A stretch of DNA of 35,177 nucleotides from an uncultured Campylobacter sp. GTDB taxonomy: Bacteria; Campylobacterota; Campylobacteria; Campylobacterales; Campylobacteraceae. Position 1 is the stretch's first letter; every line of letters starts with the position of its first letter. Under the pieces are notes generated by a model. It saw only the letters and a list, made by a program, of their open reading frames with translations. It searched no databases and was not told the DNA's origin. The stretch covers positions 1 to 35,177 of the forward strand of contig NZ_CALHGM010000011.1 of NCBI RefSeq assembly GCF_938030145.1, in the 5' to 3' direction. Below, piece by piece: positions 8,718 through 16,863 of the stretch. Both the position numbers and the translations under genes were made by a program.

Positions 8718-9410
8718 ATGAAAAAAATCGGACTAATCGGCGGTATGAGCTACGAATCTACGATTACCTATTATGATGGGATCAATCGCAAAATTAACGA
8801 GCGTCTAGGCGGGCTAAGTAGCGGCGAAATTCTGCTAAGTAGTCTAAATTTTGACGAGATCGAGCGGTGCCAAAGAGATAATGAGTGGGGCAGGGCGGGC
8901 GAAATTTTAGCTCGTCACGCGCGAGTTTTGCAAGGCGGCGGCGCGGATTATATTTTTCTTTGCACCAATACGATGCATAAGTGCTACGAGGCGATAAAAG
9001 CCGCTATATCCGTGCCTTTCGTGCATATCGCGGACGCCACGTTAAGTGAGCTGCGAAAACGTGGCGTGCAAAAAGTAGGGCTGCTCGGCACGATTTACAC
9101 GATGACGCAGGATTTTTACAAACAGCGCTTGATAGATGGCGGCGTAGAGGTGCTCGTACCGAACGCGGACGAAATGGAAGCGGTAAACGAAGTAATTTTT
9201 GATGAGCTTTGCTTTGGTAAAATCTTACCGCAATCCAAAGAGAAATTTTTGCAGATCATTGAAGGGCTTAGAGCTCGCGGTGCGCAGGGCGTGATACTGG
9301 GCTGCACGGAGATCGGGCTGCTCGTATCGCAAGCAGATACCGCCGTGCAGTTATTTGATACTACGCAGATCCACATCGATGCGGCAGTAAGTCTAGCTTT
9401 AAGCGAGTAA
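8718..9410 (+). CDS. Aspartate/glutamate racemase family protein
   Basis: A 230-residue cytosolic protein of the PLP-independent Asp/Glu/hydantoin racemase superfamily, usual length for the YgeA/aspartate racemase branch. The two catalytic cysteines are both present: C82 in FLCTNTMH and C196 in LGCTEIGLL. The N-terminal IGLIGGMSYESTI matches the group's IGGMSWEST-type substrate loop. It would interconvert the L and D forms of an acidic amino acid, or of a wider set as in E. coli YgeA; the substrate cannot be told here. It is a single gene with a hairpin right after its stop. D-Glu for peptidoglycan normally comes from MurI, which this is not. Confidence 0.85.
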   Translation: MKKIGLIGGMSYESTITYYDGINRKINERLGGLSSGEILLSSLNFDEIERCQRDNEWGRAGEILARHARVLQGGGADYIFLCTNTMHKCYEAIKAAISVPFVHIADATLSELRKRGVQKVGLLGTIYTMTQDFYKQRLIDGGVEVLVPNADEMEAVNEVIFDELCFGKILPQSKEKFLQIIEGLRARGAQGVILGCTEIGLLVSQADTAVQLFDTTQIHIDAAVSLALSE

Positions 9411-9419
9411 ATATCAAAT

Positions 9420-9444
9420 ATGAGCCGGTAAAATTCCGGCTTAT
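9420..9444 (+). terminator. Intrinsic terminator after the racemase gene
   Basis: ATGAGCCGG and CCGGCTTAT form a 9-base stem (one G-U pair) around TAAAATT, followed by an A/T-rich tail. It starts 10 bases after the stop. Confidence 0.6.
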
Positions 9445-9490
9445 AATTTCAAATTTTTATATATATTATCAGTTAAATTTAATCTTTCTC

Positions 9491-9499
9491 TGTTATAAT
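9491..9499 (+). promoter_or_regulatory. Extended -10 promoter (TGTTATAAT) for the DUF2325-fldA operon
   Basis: TG-T-TATAAT is a consensus extended -10 box 30 bases before the ATG at 9529, downstream of the racemase terminator. It is the only clear promoter before the three tightly linked genes ending with fldA. Confidence 0.6.
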
Positions 9500-9528
9500 A
9501 ACGACTATCAATCATAAAAGGGGATGAA

Positions 9529-9852
9529 ATGAACGTTTTAGTTATAGGAGCAGATGAGATTACACCCATTAAGGCGGTTTTAAAGGACCTTGGCGCGAGT
9601 AACATCGAGCACTGGGACGCACGAAACGAAAATCGCGTAAATCGTAAGCCGATCCCGCAGGATACGGAGTGTGTCGTGATGCTTACGAGCTTTTTAAACC
9701 ACAACACGATGAAAAAAATCAAAGGCGAAGTAAAAAAGCGCAAAATCCCGCTAGTATGTGCTAAACGAAGCGTTAGCTGCGTATTTTGCGAATACTGTAA
9801 GGTTTTCAATTTAAATCAAGAATTCGGTTGCAGACCTTGCGAAGATGATTAA
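9529..9852 (+). CDS. DUF2325 family small protein
   Basis: A 107-residue protein with a Rossmann-like start (MNVLVIGADEI) and a cysteine-rich C-terminus: CVFCEYC near residue 85 and a final CRPC. DUF2325 proteins are common in Campylobacterota. In C. jejuni a homologue (Cj1384c, from memory) sits in the same order before a hypothetical gene and fldA, so the block is conserved. A strong extended -10 promoter and AAAGGGGAT ribosome site precede it. The stop overlaps the next start by 8 bases, implying coupled translation. The Cys cluster suggests metal binding or a redox role, but function is unknown. Confidence 0.8.
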   Translation: MNVLVIGADEITPIKAVLKDLGASNIEHWDARNENRVNRKPIPQDTECVVMLTSFLNHNTMKKIKGEVKKRKIPLVCAKRSVSCVFCEYCKVFNLNQEFGCRPCEDD

Positions 9853-11080
9853 AATTCCAAGGAATTTAAATAATGCCGGCAAGTCCAAGCAAGCGGTTAA
9901 AAAATCGTGCACTGCACCGCAATCAAATGCTTACGAAGATAAAATGGACGAGCTGAATTCCAAGGATTCTTTAAATTCTAGCAAATTTAACTCTACTTGC
10001 CTTGCGCACGCCGGAAGCAAGAAATTTAGCGGAAAATCTAAAAAGTTTCTAAGCGATAAATCGGATGCACTTAATCATAATGCCTCTAAGCCGTGCGCTG
10101 CAAAGAGCGCGCAAAAAGGCGGTGCAAATAGGAATTTGACAGCAAGGGCTTTTTGCGACACTGGCTTAGCGCAAAAGAATTTTTTCTGCGCTAAGCGTTC
10201 GGACGAGAAATCAGCTTTGTTACGAGATATTGCCGCGCCAAAACGAGATATCGCGGCGCGCGAAAAACGCCAAAAAGCGGATCTGCGGCGCGATAATGAG
10301 CTTATTGATGATGAAATTTTAAATGCTGAAGCTTTTAATAAAAAATTCTTTTGCGGCGAAATTTTTGGCTTTGATGCGAACGGGCGCGAGATTGCGCCAG
10401 AGGCGCTGCAGGATTATGATGCGGCTTCGCGAGCGCGAGCGATGCTAGCTCTATATAATTTTAACGTTAATGCGGATTATAGAATTCTGCCCGCAAATTT
10501 AAAGGGCGCTTCGCAGTTTCGAGCGGCATTTTTAAATTTTATCGCTTCCGAACTTAGGCGCGGTGCTCGCAAAATTTACCGCTTCAAGCCCGCCGTGAAA
10601 TTCTGCGCGGCGGATAATGCGGTAATCTTTGCCTATCTGCGCGGCATGCCGCTGCCCATATTTGCCGCTAAGCCTGCTTATAAGCTAACTCGCGCAATCG
10701 TGAGCTTGCGTAGCGGCGTGCTGCTAAACGGAGACGATGCATTTCGCAACTTCGTATTTTGCAAAATCGCGCTTCGCAATGCAGGCGCACAGCTGCAACT
10801 TGTGGGCAAATCAGGCGAGCTTATCGTAGTTCGCAAGAGCGGTTTTAGCCTAGGCGTGGTTACGAGCTTTAAAAAAAATTTACCTCAAAATCCAGCCATT
10901 TATGATAATGATATAAAAAAAGCGCTAGAGCTTTGCCGCGGAGCAAACATCGACGCCGTGTATCTTGTCTATCCAAAAAATGAAAATTTTAACCGCCACG
11001 TCGAGATAAAAAGCGAATGCTTTAAGGGAAATTTCATTATGAAATTAGTACCATACAAGCTTACCGACAAAATTTATTAA
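9845..11080 (+). CDS. Conserved hypothetical protein with long low-complexity N-terminus (Cj1383c-like position)
   Basis: A 411-residue protein of unknown function between the DUF2325 gene (8-base overlap) and fldA (11-base gap). Residues 1 to about 165 are a low-complexity Lys/Ser/Ala/Asn-rich stretch, probably disordered. Residues from about 185 look folded, starting near DYDAASRARAMLALYNFN and including the basic FIASELRRGARKIYRFKP and the strand-rich LVGKSGELIVVRKSGF. By position it matches C. jejuni Cj1383c, which I recall as much shorter, so the N-terminal part seems to be an expansion in this lineage. No signal peptide or membrane segment. The coding sequence holds an A8 run (10871-10878) and an A7 run (10915-10921). 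Linkage to flavodoxin is the only clue to its role. Confidence 0.75.
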   Translation: MIKIPRNLNNAGKSKQAVKKSCTAPQSNAYEDKMDELNSKDSLNSSKFNSTCLAHAGSKKFSGKSKKFLSDKSDALNHNASKPCAAKSAQKGGANRNLTARAFCDTGLAQKNFFCAKRSDEKSALLRDIAAPKRDIAAREKRQKADLRRDNELIDDEILNAEAFNKKFFCGEIFGFDANGREIAPEALQDYDAASRARAMLALYNFNVNADYRILPANLKGASQFRAAFLNFIASELRRGARKIYRFKPAVKFCAADNAVIFAYLRGMPLPIFAAKPAYKLTRAIVSLRSGVLLNGDDAFRNFVFCKIALRNAGAQLQLVGKSGELIVVRKSGFSLGVVTSFKKNLPQNPAIYDNDIKKALELCRGANIDAVYLVYPKNENFNRHVEIKSECFKGNFIMKLVPYKLTDKIY

Positions 11081-11091
11081 AAGGATACCAA

Positions 11092-11583
11092 ATGGTTGGA
11101 ATTATTTTTGGAAGCTCGATGGGCAATACCGAGGACGCCGCGAAGCTAATCTCCGAAAAGCTAGGCGTAGAAAACGAGTTAAAAAACGTTGCAGACATCG
11201 CGCCTGCAGATCTAAATAAATACACTGCGCTCATCATCGGCAGCTCCACGTGGAACGACGGAGAGTTGCAGGACGACTGGGCGGGCTTTGATTTCTCAGC
11301 CCTTGATGTCGCGGGCAAGACTGTCGCGATTTTTGGTATGGGTGATAGCTCAAGCTACAGCGACGCCTACTGCAACGCAATGCGCGAGCTATACGACAAC
11401 TTCAAAAAAGCGGGTGCAAATATCGTAGGCGCAGTGCCTACCGACGGATATGAATTCGACGAGAGCAAGGCCGTGGTGGACGGCAAATTCGTTGGCCTCG
11501 CGCTAGACAATGACAATCAAAGCGACCTCACCGAGAGCCGCATCGAGGCGTGGGTAGCGCAAATCGCTCCATCTTTTAAATAG
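11092..11583 (+). CDS. fldA: Flavodoxin
   Basis: A 163-residue long-chain flavodoxin, a soluble FMN electron carrier. The FMN phosphate loop is GSSMGNTED (residues 8-16). The 50s loop IIGSSTWNDGELQDDW and the 90s loop FGMGDSSSYSDAYCNAM hold the isoalloxazine contacts, and the long-chain insertion lies near residues 118-140. In Helicobacter pylori, and probably here, it accepts electrons from pyruvate oxidoreductase (nifJ, 2.5 kb upstream). It is the last gene of the operon starting at 9529, with AAGGA before its ATG. Confidence 0.95.
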   Translation: MVGIIFGSSMGNTEDAAKLISEKLGVENELKNVADIAPADLNKYTALIIGSSTWNDGELQDDWAGFDFSALDVAGKTVAIFGMGDSSSYSDAYCNAMRELYDNFKKAGANIVGAVPTDGYEFDESKAVVDGKFVGLALDNDNQSDLTESRIEAWVAQIAPSFK

Positions 11584-12100
11584 TCCTCCTTTAAATTTGC
11601 CGTGGAGCGTGCACTTCGCGGCACTTTCATCCTTTTTAAAATCATTAAAGCTTAGACCTTTTTAAAATTTAGCTCTGCCGACTTCGGTTAAATTTAAACG
11701 GCTTTTAAATTTTAAAATTTTAATTTGCGAGAATGAAGTTTATCTTTTAAATTTAGGTGCGCGATACTTTGCGCTAGCGTAAATGCGCGCCGACTTTGAG
11801 GCGCACATAGCGCGAGTAGATAAAATTTAAGCCGCCGTTATGGCGGAAGGACGAAGCTGGGAGTTTGAGTCACGGTTTATAAACCTTATCGGCGAACGCT
11901 CGGGAGATAAAATTTGCAAATTTTATAAGCGGCGAAGCGAGGGGCGACGTCGCTAAAATTTCTCGCCGTACGCCATTGAAATTTCTTTCCGCACGCACGC
12001 CGTAAAAATTCTCCCCGCAGCTGCTCTGCCGTGAAATTTCGCGCGCCGTTTAATGTAAAATTTTGTCTATCTGCGCAGCGAGTGGCTGCCGTCTGTCCGT

Positions 12101-12200
12101 AAAATTTAGCATAAATTTGGCGCTGCAACCGCGAAAAATCGTGGGATCAGCAGCAGCTCACCTCTACAAAATTTAGCATAAATTTAACGCCGCAATCGCG
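12101..12200. repeat. Pair of 33-bp imperfect direct repeats
   Basis: Copies at 12101-12133 and 12168-12200 share AAAATTTAGCATAAATTT, then CGC-GCAA-CGCG with substitutions; 29 of 33 positions match. The 34-bp spacer is unrelated. Possibly the remnant of a local duplication; no function is visible. Confidence 0.65.
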
Positions 12201-12301
12201 CGCGGCTCTCGTTCTCAAAAACGGCAGCATAATCCCGCGAGATCGCCCGCCGCTAGGAGCGAAAGCCGCAAAGCCCTGCGGCGCGACAAAGAATAAATTT
12301 A

Positions 12302-12321
12302 AAAGAGGAATTTTACTCTTT
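12302..12321 (-). terminator. Weak hairpin after the aas fusion gene
   Basis: Read on the minus strand, AAAGAG and CTCTTT pair around an 8-base loop and lead into TTTAAATTT. It lies about 70 bases after the stop of the acyltransferase gene. The stem is short and A/T-rich. Confidence 0.35.
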
Positions 12322-12392
12322 ACGCTACTTCGCAGAAATACGCAGCAAGGTGTAAATTTAAAGTTTAGAATACAAATTTAAAAGATCGCAAT

Positions 12393-15300
12393 TTACAGTC
12401 CCAGCTCTATCGCCAGATCCTTTACCGCTTTGAGATTTACCTTGCCGCTGCCGAGCACCGGGATTTGCTCGACCTTTTTCACGACGCTTGGCTGCATTAT
12501 CGGCGCCAGTGCGGAGTCCTTTAGGCGGCGCGAAATTTCATCCTCGCTCGCCTCACCCACGTAAAGCAGAGCGATCTTTTCGCCCTTTTTTTCGTCTTTT
12601 AGATTCACGCATGAATAGATCGCGCTCTCGCCTAAAATTTCGCCCACGGCGCTTTCTACCGCGCCCAGGCTGATCATCTCGCCGCCGATTTTGGCAAAGC
12701 GCGAAAGGCGGTCGGTGATAAATAAAAACCCGTCGTCGTCGATATAGCCGATGTCGCCGCTTTTGTAGTAGCGCACGTCGTTTATTTGCGCGATCGCTTC
12801 GGCGGTTTTTGCCGGCTCATCGTAGTATTCCTTCATAACCTGATGTCCGCCGATTAAGATAAGTCCCTCCTGCCCGTTTGGCAGCGGCTGTAGCGAGGCG
12901 GGATCGGTGATCTTTATGACCGTGCCCGCAAGCGGCAAGCCAACGCTCTTTTCGCGGTTGAAGTGAAGCTCTTTGAAAAAATCGGGCTCGAGGACGTTCG
13001 GCGTATTTACGCTCACCACCGGCGCAGTCTCAGTCGTGCCGTAGCCCTCGTAAATTTCGATGCCGAATTTTATCTTAAATTCCTTTCGGACGTTCTCGTT
13101 TAGCTTCTCCGCGCCCGCAATCGCCAGGCGGATACTTGCTAGCATAAGCGGATTGAGCCTTTTGTTTTTGGTGTAGAGCCTAAAAAACGTTGACGTGCCG
13201 AACATTATCGTAGCGCCGTATTTTGCGCTCATCTTGCCGACGCTAAAGGCATCCGTAGGATCGGGCACGTGGATGCTTAAAATTCCGTCGTTTAGCGGAA
13301 AGAGCGTCGTTACGGTAAGCCCGAAGCAGTGAAAGATCGGCAGCGACGCTAAAATCGCGTCGTGCTCGGTAGCGTTTATGAGCTCCGAAATTTGACGGAC
13401 GTTCGCCATTATATTTTTGTGCGTCAAAACCACGCCTTTAGGCTTTCCCTCGCTGCCGCTACTAAATAAAATGGTCGCTACGTCATCTATCGCGTGTGGC
13501 TTAAAATACAGCGCGCGAAATAAAATTTTAGGCATCAGTAGCGATTTTAGCGCGCAGGCTATGCGCTCATTTTTAGAGGTGTCCGCGCTTAGATCTTCAA
13601 GATACACGAGCCGATCGCCGATCGAACTTTCCAGCTCAAAGCCCTTTGATTTGAGCTTTTCTACGAATTTGCGCGAGCTGATGATCGTGCGGATGTTTGC
13701 TTTATCCGCGCAGTAGATTAAATTTTCCTCGCTTAGCGTGTAGTTTAAATTTACGCTCGTTTTGCCCATCGCAAAAAGCGTTAAATTTACGGCGCTTGCG
13801 ATGACCGAGCTAGGCAAAACGATACCTACGTTTTCCTCGCTGCCTATGCGGCTCTTTAGCCTTTTGCGAAGTATCAAAACGGCGCTCATCATCGCTAAAT
13901 TTGTGAGACTTGCTCCCGTACTATCGACCGCCACTCGTTTAAAAGGCGATCTTTTGGCTTGATTTAGCCAGTTGTAGGCAAGCGGCTTTAGGCTTGCGAG
14001 ATATTTGCCCCAGCTGAAAAACGATAGCTCCGTTACTGCGCGCTTTACCTCGTGCGCCTTGGAATTTGCCTCAATCGGCGCGCCGAAGCTTACGCGAAGT
14101 GCGTTTTTGCCGCTTTGTGAGATCGTTCTTTTATAATGCTCGCTGGCGCGCGAAAACGTTGATCCCCAAAGCCCCCTGATATAAAAAGGCACGATTACGG
14201 AGTTCGTATCGTGCGCGGCTAGCTCAAATCCGCCTTGAAACTCGTCTATGCGGCCGTTGTAGCTGATGTGGCCTTCTGGGAAGAGCCCGACTACTTCGCC
14301 AGCATTTAGCGCCTCGCGGATGCTTTCGATCGCGCTTTTGCTCACGCCCGCTCCGATCGGAATGACGCGAAAAATTTTAAAAAACCACTTCAAATACCAC
14401 AGATCGTAGTAGCTGCGATGCATCACGAAGCGCACTCCGCGCGGACACGCAAGCTGCACCACCGCCCAATCGATCCAGCTGATATGGTTACCCAAAAGCA
14501 GCACTCCGCCTTTTTGCGGGATGTTTTCGATGCCGTCTACGTGGACTTGGTAGCCAAATTTCATAAACGGAATGAGTAAAATTCTAACGAAAAGCTGCGG
14601 TAGATATTTCGCGCCGAAGATCCCGCATATGAGCACGCAAAGAGCAGCCATAACGAAAATTTCGCCGCTGGCGACCGCAAAATGCACCAAGATGATGGCG
14701 ATGAGCAAAAACAGCACCATAAAGATATTTTGGATGAAATTTGAGCCTGCGAGCACCCGTCCCATGCGCTCATCGGCGGTGAAAAACTGAATGACGGCGT
14801 TGAGCGGCACGATGAAAATTCCGCCGCTAAATCCGAAGAAAAACGACGCCGTACCGAGCCAAAATACCGAGTGTGCGTTGGCTAGCACCATTAGCGCGAG
14901 CGCCAGACCAAATGCGCCGAACGGCACGATACCGAGCTCGATATGCTTTTTGCAGTAGCTGCCCGCAAAGATCGAGCCTAACGCGATTCCGATCGCGCTA
15001 AGAGCTAAGATCACCTGGATCACCATTACGTTGTCGCTGCCGCTAAGGCTCTTGTAGTGAGCCGGAAATGTCGCGATCACGAGCTGCGAGACCGCCCAAA
15101 ACATCGAAAGTCCGAGCGTGCAGAGCAGGACGTTTTTGTCTTTTAGCACAAAATTTAAATTTTGCCTTAGATAGCGAAGCTTAAGATAGTCGTCTTTGTT
15201 AAATTCCGCCTGTGGTTGCGCGGCGTCGAAGAATGGAATTTTATACGAGTAGTATGTTTCAAGCGCGGAGCCCGCGACCAAAAGTACGCCGATGAACCAA

Positions 15301-15836
15301 ACCGAGCTCATCAGCTCGCCCGCGTCGCTGCTGCGGGCTGCAAACAGCTCGAAAATCACCGAAAAAACAAGAGATGAAAGCAGAATCGCGATGATGGTAA
15401 GAGCCTGCACGAGGCCGTTTGCCGCGCCTAAATTTTTCGCGCCGACGATTTTTTTAATCAGGCCGTATTTGGCGGGCGAATAGATCGCGCTTTGCGCCGC
15501 AAGCAAGATCGTCATAAAAAACGCGAAATAAAACCACCCGCACGCATAGCCTAGCGTAATGAGCGCGGTAAGCGCGACGCCGAGTTTTGCGCAGATCCGC
15601 GTGATGCGGGTACGCGAGAATTTGTCGTTGAGATAGCCGCTGGCGCTAAAAAGAAATACGTAAGGCAGCAAAATCAGCAAATTTACAAGCGATGTTAGAG
15701 CGATGAGGGCGCCCGAATCGGCGCTTTTGACAAGGACGTTTTGAATCGTGATCTTATGGCCTAGATCGACGCTTGCGTTGATAAACATAATCGCCAAAAA
15801 CGGCAAAAATCCGTTGATTTTTAATAAAGATTTCAA
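12393..15836 (-). CDS. aas: LplT-PlsC-Aas fusion: lysophospholipid transporter / acyltransferase / acyl-ACP synthetase
   Basis: An 1147-residue three-domain inner-membrane protein for lysophospholipid recycling. Residues 1 to about 415 are a 12-helix MFS transporter like E. coli LplT, which flips lysophosphatidylethanolamine inward. Residues from about 435 are a PlsC-type acyltransferase with the HX4D box GNHISWID (H451, D456) and the FPEGHIS motif. From about 640 an AMP-forming acyl-ACP synthetase follows, with FSSGSEGKPKGVVLTH near 788, a YGTTE motif and a YKSGDIGYIDDDGF region. E. coli encodes the transporter and the two-domain Aas separately; fused versions occur in other bacteria. All domains look intact. 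It is a lone gene, divergent from the YcxB-like gene. Confidence 0.92.
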   Translation of the reverse strand: MKSLLKINGFLPFLAIMFINASVDLGHKITIQNVLVKSADSGALIALTSLVNLLILLPYVFLFSASGYLNDKFSRTRITRICAKLGVALTALITLGYACGWFYFAFFMTILLAAQSAIYSPAKYGLIKKIVGAKNLGAANGLVQALTIIAILLSSLVFSVIFELFAARSSDAGELMSSVWFIGVLLVAGSALETYYSYKIPFFDAAQPQAEFNKDDYLKLRYLRQNLNFVLKDKNVLLCTLGLSMFWAVSQLVIATFPAHYKSLSGSDNVMVIQVILALSAIGIALGSIFAGSYCKKHIELGIVPFGAFGLALALMVLANAHSVFWLGTASFFFGFSGGIFIVPLNAVIQFFTADERMGRVLAGSNFIQNIFMVLFLLIAIILVHFAVASGEIFVMAALCVLICGIFGAKYLPQLFVRILLIPFMKFGYQVHVDGIENIPQKGGVLLLGNHISWIDWAVVQLACPRGVRFVMHRSYYDLWYLKWFFKIFRVIPIGAGVSKSAIESIREALNAGEVVGLFPEGHISYNGRIDEFQGGFELAAHDTNSVIVPFYIRGLWGSTFSRASEHYKRTISQSGKNALRVSFGAPIEANSKAHEVKRAVTELSFFSWGKYLASLKPLAYNWLNQAKRSPFKRVAVDSTGASLTNLAMMSAVLILRKRLKSRIGSEENVGIVLPSSVIASAVNLTLFAMGKTSVNLNYTLSEENLIYCADKANIRTIISSRKFVEKLKSKGFELESSIGDRLVYLEDLSADTSKNERIACALKSLLMPKILFRALYFKPHAIDDVATILFSSGSEGKPKGVVLTHKNIMANVRQISELINATEHDAILASLPIFHCFGLTVTTLFPLNDGILSIHVPDPTDAFSVGKMSAKYGATIMFGTSTFFRLYTKNKRLNPLMLASIRLAIAGAEKLNENVRKEFKIKFGIEIYEGYGTTETAPVVSVNTPNVLEPDFFKELHFNREKSVGLPLAGTVIKITDPASLQPLPNGQEGLILIGGHQVMKEYYDEPAKTAEAIAQINDVRYYKSGDIGYIDDDGFLFITDRLSRFAKIGGEMISLGAVESAVGEILGESAIYSCVNLKDEKKGEKIALLYVGEASEDEISRRLKDSALAPIMQPSVVKKVEQIPVLGSGKVNLKAVKDLAIELGL

Positions 15837-15904
15837 GCTATCTCCTTTAAAAACGGGATTTTATCTCACGGAAGTTAATAGACGCAAATTTAAGGCGGCT
15901 TCGC

Positions 15905-15910
15905 TACAAT
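15905..15910 (+). promoter_or_regulatory. Candidate -10 (TACAAT) for the YcxB-like gene
   Basis: TACAAT lies 24 bases before the ATG at 15934, in the short gap shared with the divergent aas fusion gene. The ribosome site is AAAGGAA. Confidence 0.45.
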
Positions 15911-15933
15911 TACGCAAAAATTAAAGGAAAAAT

Positions 15934-16461
15934 ATGAAAGTTCAAATCACAAATCACGACGTCGATAACCTCAATAAATTTATGCTGCTTTATAGCAAAA
16001 AGGCACGCAAACAGCGCCTAGTCAGCACCTACGCCATACCGTTTGAGTTTTTGCTCATGGGCATCATCATCGACGGGCTTTTAAAAACGGCGCCGATTGC
16101 GAGCGTGGCGTCGGTTATTTTGGGTGCGGTGTGGCTTATTTTTTATCCGAAATTTTACCGCCGCATGCTAAGAAAGCATCTGGATGCTGCTAAGCTCGCG
16201 CAAAACTCGAGCACGGAGATGAGCTTCGTCGCGGACGGCGAGACAATCTCGTTTTCAAAGGGCGAGCCGCGTGCAAGCGAGAAATTTGCCGCACGCTCGC
16301 TAAATCGAATCGCTGCGGGCGGGGAGAATTTTTTCTTAGCGTTTGATCGCGGCTTTCACATCGTCCTTCCCAAAAATGCCGAGACGGACGCTGCGGTGCA
16401 GCAGCTCGCGGGTCTGCGCGGACTGCAGATCGAATCCGTGGATATGGATGTTGAAATTTAA
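15934..16461 (+). CDS. YcxB-like membrane protein
   Basis: A 175-residue protein with two close membrane helices (about residues 30-70, the second containing SVASVILGAVWLIFYP) and a cytosolic strand-rich C-terminal domain (about 95-175). The pattern of a basic N-terminus, helix pair, then an FVADGETISFSKGE / FFLAFDRGFHIVLPK domain fits the YcxB-like family, whose function is unknown. AAAGGAA precedes the ATG. The stop codon lies inside the AAATTTAAC motif that marks the left edge of repeat copy A, so the last codons may come from the repeat insertion. Confidence 0.65.
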   Translation: MKVQITNHDVDNLNKFMLLYSKKARKQRLVSTYAIPFEFLLMGIIIDGLLKTAPIASVASVILGAVWLIFYPKFYRRMLRKHLDAAKLAQNSSTEMSFVADGETISFSKGEPRASEKFAARSLNRIAAGGENFFLAFDRGFHIVLPKNAETDAAVQQLAGLRGLQIESVDMDVEI

Positions 16462-16810
16462 CTCAGGCGTAGCCTGCACCACTTAAAGCGTCGTCGGGGG
16501 ATGGGTGGGGTTTGTGGGCGAGCAGAGCAATGCGGTGCTGCGGAAGCGGCGTCCTGCGAGAAATGTGACCTCGCAATTGGGGCCTCCTTCCCGCCCCAAG
16601 AGAAACATATCGCGGGCTAAAATTTAAACGGAATTTCATTTTGTAATAAATTTAAAATTTCTCTATGTAGAATTTACCTCTAGAATTTGGGGCGTGGCGG
16701 CGTTTTCTCTTAAGGGGGAAGGGGCGCTACTTGCGAGGCGCTCCCCTTCCCCCTTAAAATCCTCCAACCCCTGGCACGCTCAAAGGGCGAGCTACGCTCG
16801 CGTTAATTTT
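16454..16810 (+). repeat. Structured repeat, copy A (about 357 bp)
   Basis: An element related to 17726-18086 in the same orientation. The left edge is AAATTTAAC (16454-16462), one base, then hairpin CAGGC-GTA-GCCTG (16464-16476). A core at 16487-16607 matches copy B by eye at roughly 85-90%, including a 37-base identical run. A G-rich internal hairpin has 15-base arms at 16710-16724 and 16743-16757. The right edge is hairpin CGAGC-TAC-GCTCG (16788-16800) followed by CGTTAATTTT. Reverse-complemented, that edge reads almost like the left one. It has no ORF. It could be a non-autonomous mobile element or a structured RNA; neither is proved. The internal hairpin may also terminate the converging minus-strand gene. 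Confidence 0.75.
16710..16757. terminator. Strong internal hairpin of repeat copy A, possible bidirectional terminator
   Basis: Arms TTAAGGGGGAAGGGG (16710-16724) and its exact complement (16743-16757) enclose 18 bases. It sits between the ends of two converging genes, and A/T flanks give short T runs both ways. It also belongs to the repeat, where copy B has a different G-rich hairpin at the same place. Confidence 0.5.
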
Positions 16811-16863
16811 AAGCTGCGACTGGCGGCGTAAATTTTGGCTAAAATTCTGCGCTTAGTTCTCCG

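Larger units (their letters stand above)
11584..12392. other. Long intergenic region between fldA and the aas fusion gene
   Basis: About 800 bp between two converging genes with no credible gene. It is rich in AAATTTTAAAATTT-type words and G/C-rich patches. It holds a 33-bp imperfect direct repeat (12101-12133 and 12168-12200), a small stem CCGA-CT-TCGG followed by TTAAATTTAA (about 11669-11688), and a possible - strand terminator (12302-12321). A minus-strand reading of 80 codons at 11886-12128 has no ribosome site and the composition of translated spacer. Confidence 0.6.

Noticed and set aside
10871..10921. A8 and A7 runs in the gene before fldA as a phase-variation switch
   Set aside because: Short A runs are common here, and Campylobacter phase variation normally uses longer G tracts; none of these is seen in the window.
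11886..12128. 80-codon minus-strand reading as a gene
   Set aside because: It has no ribosome site, its composition is that of spacer translated by chance, and it contains one of the 33-bp repeats.
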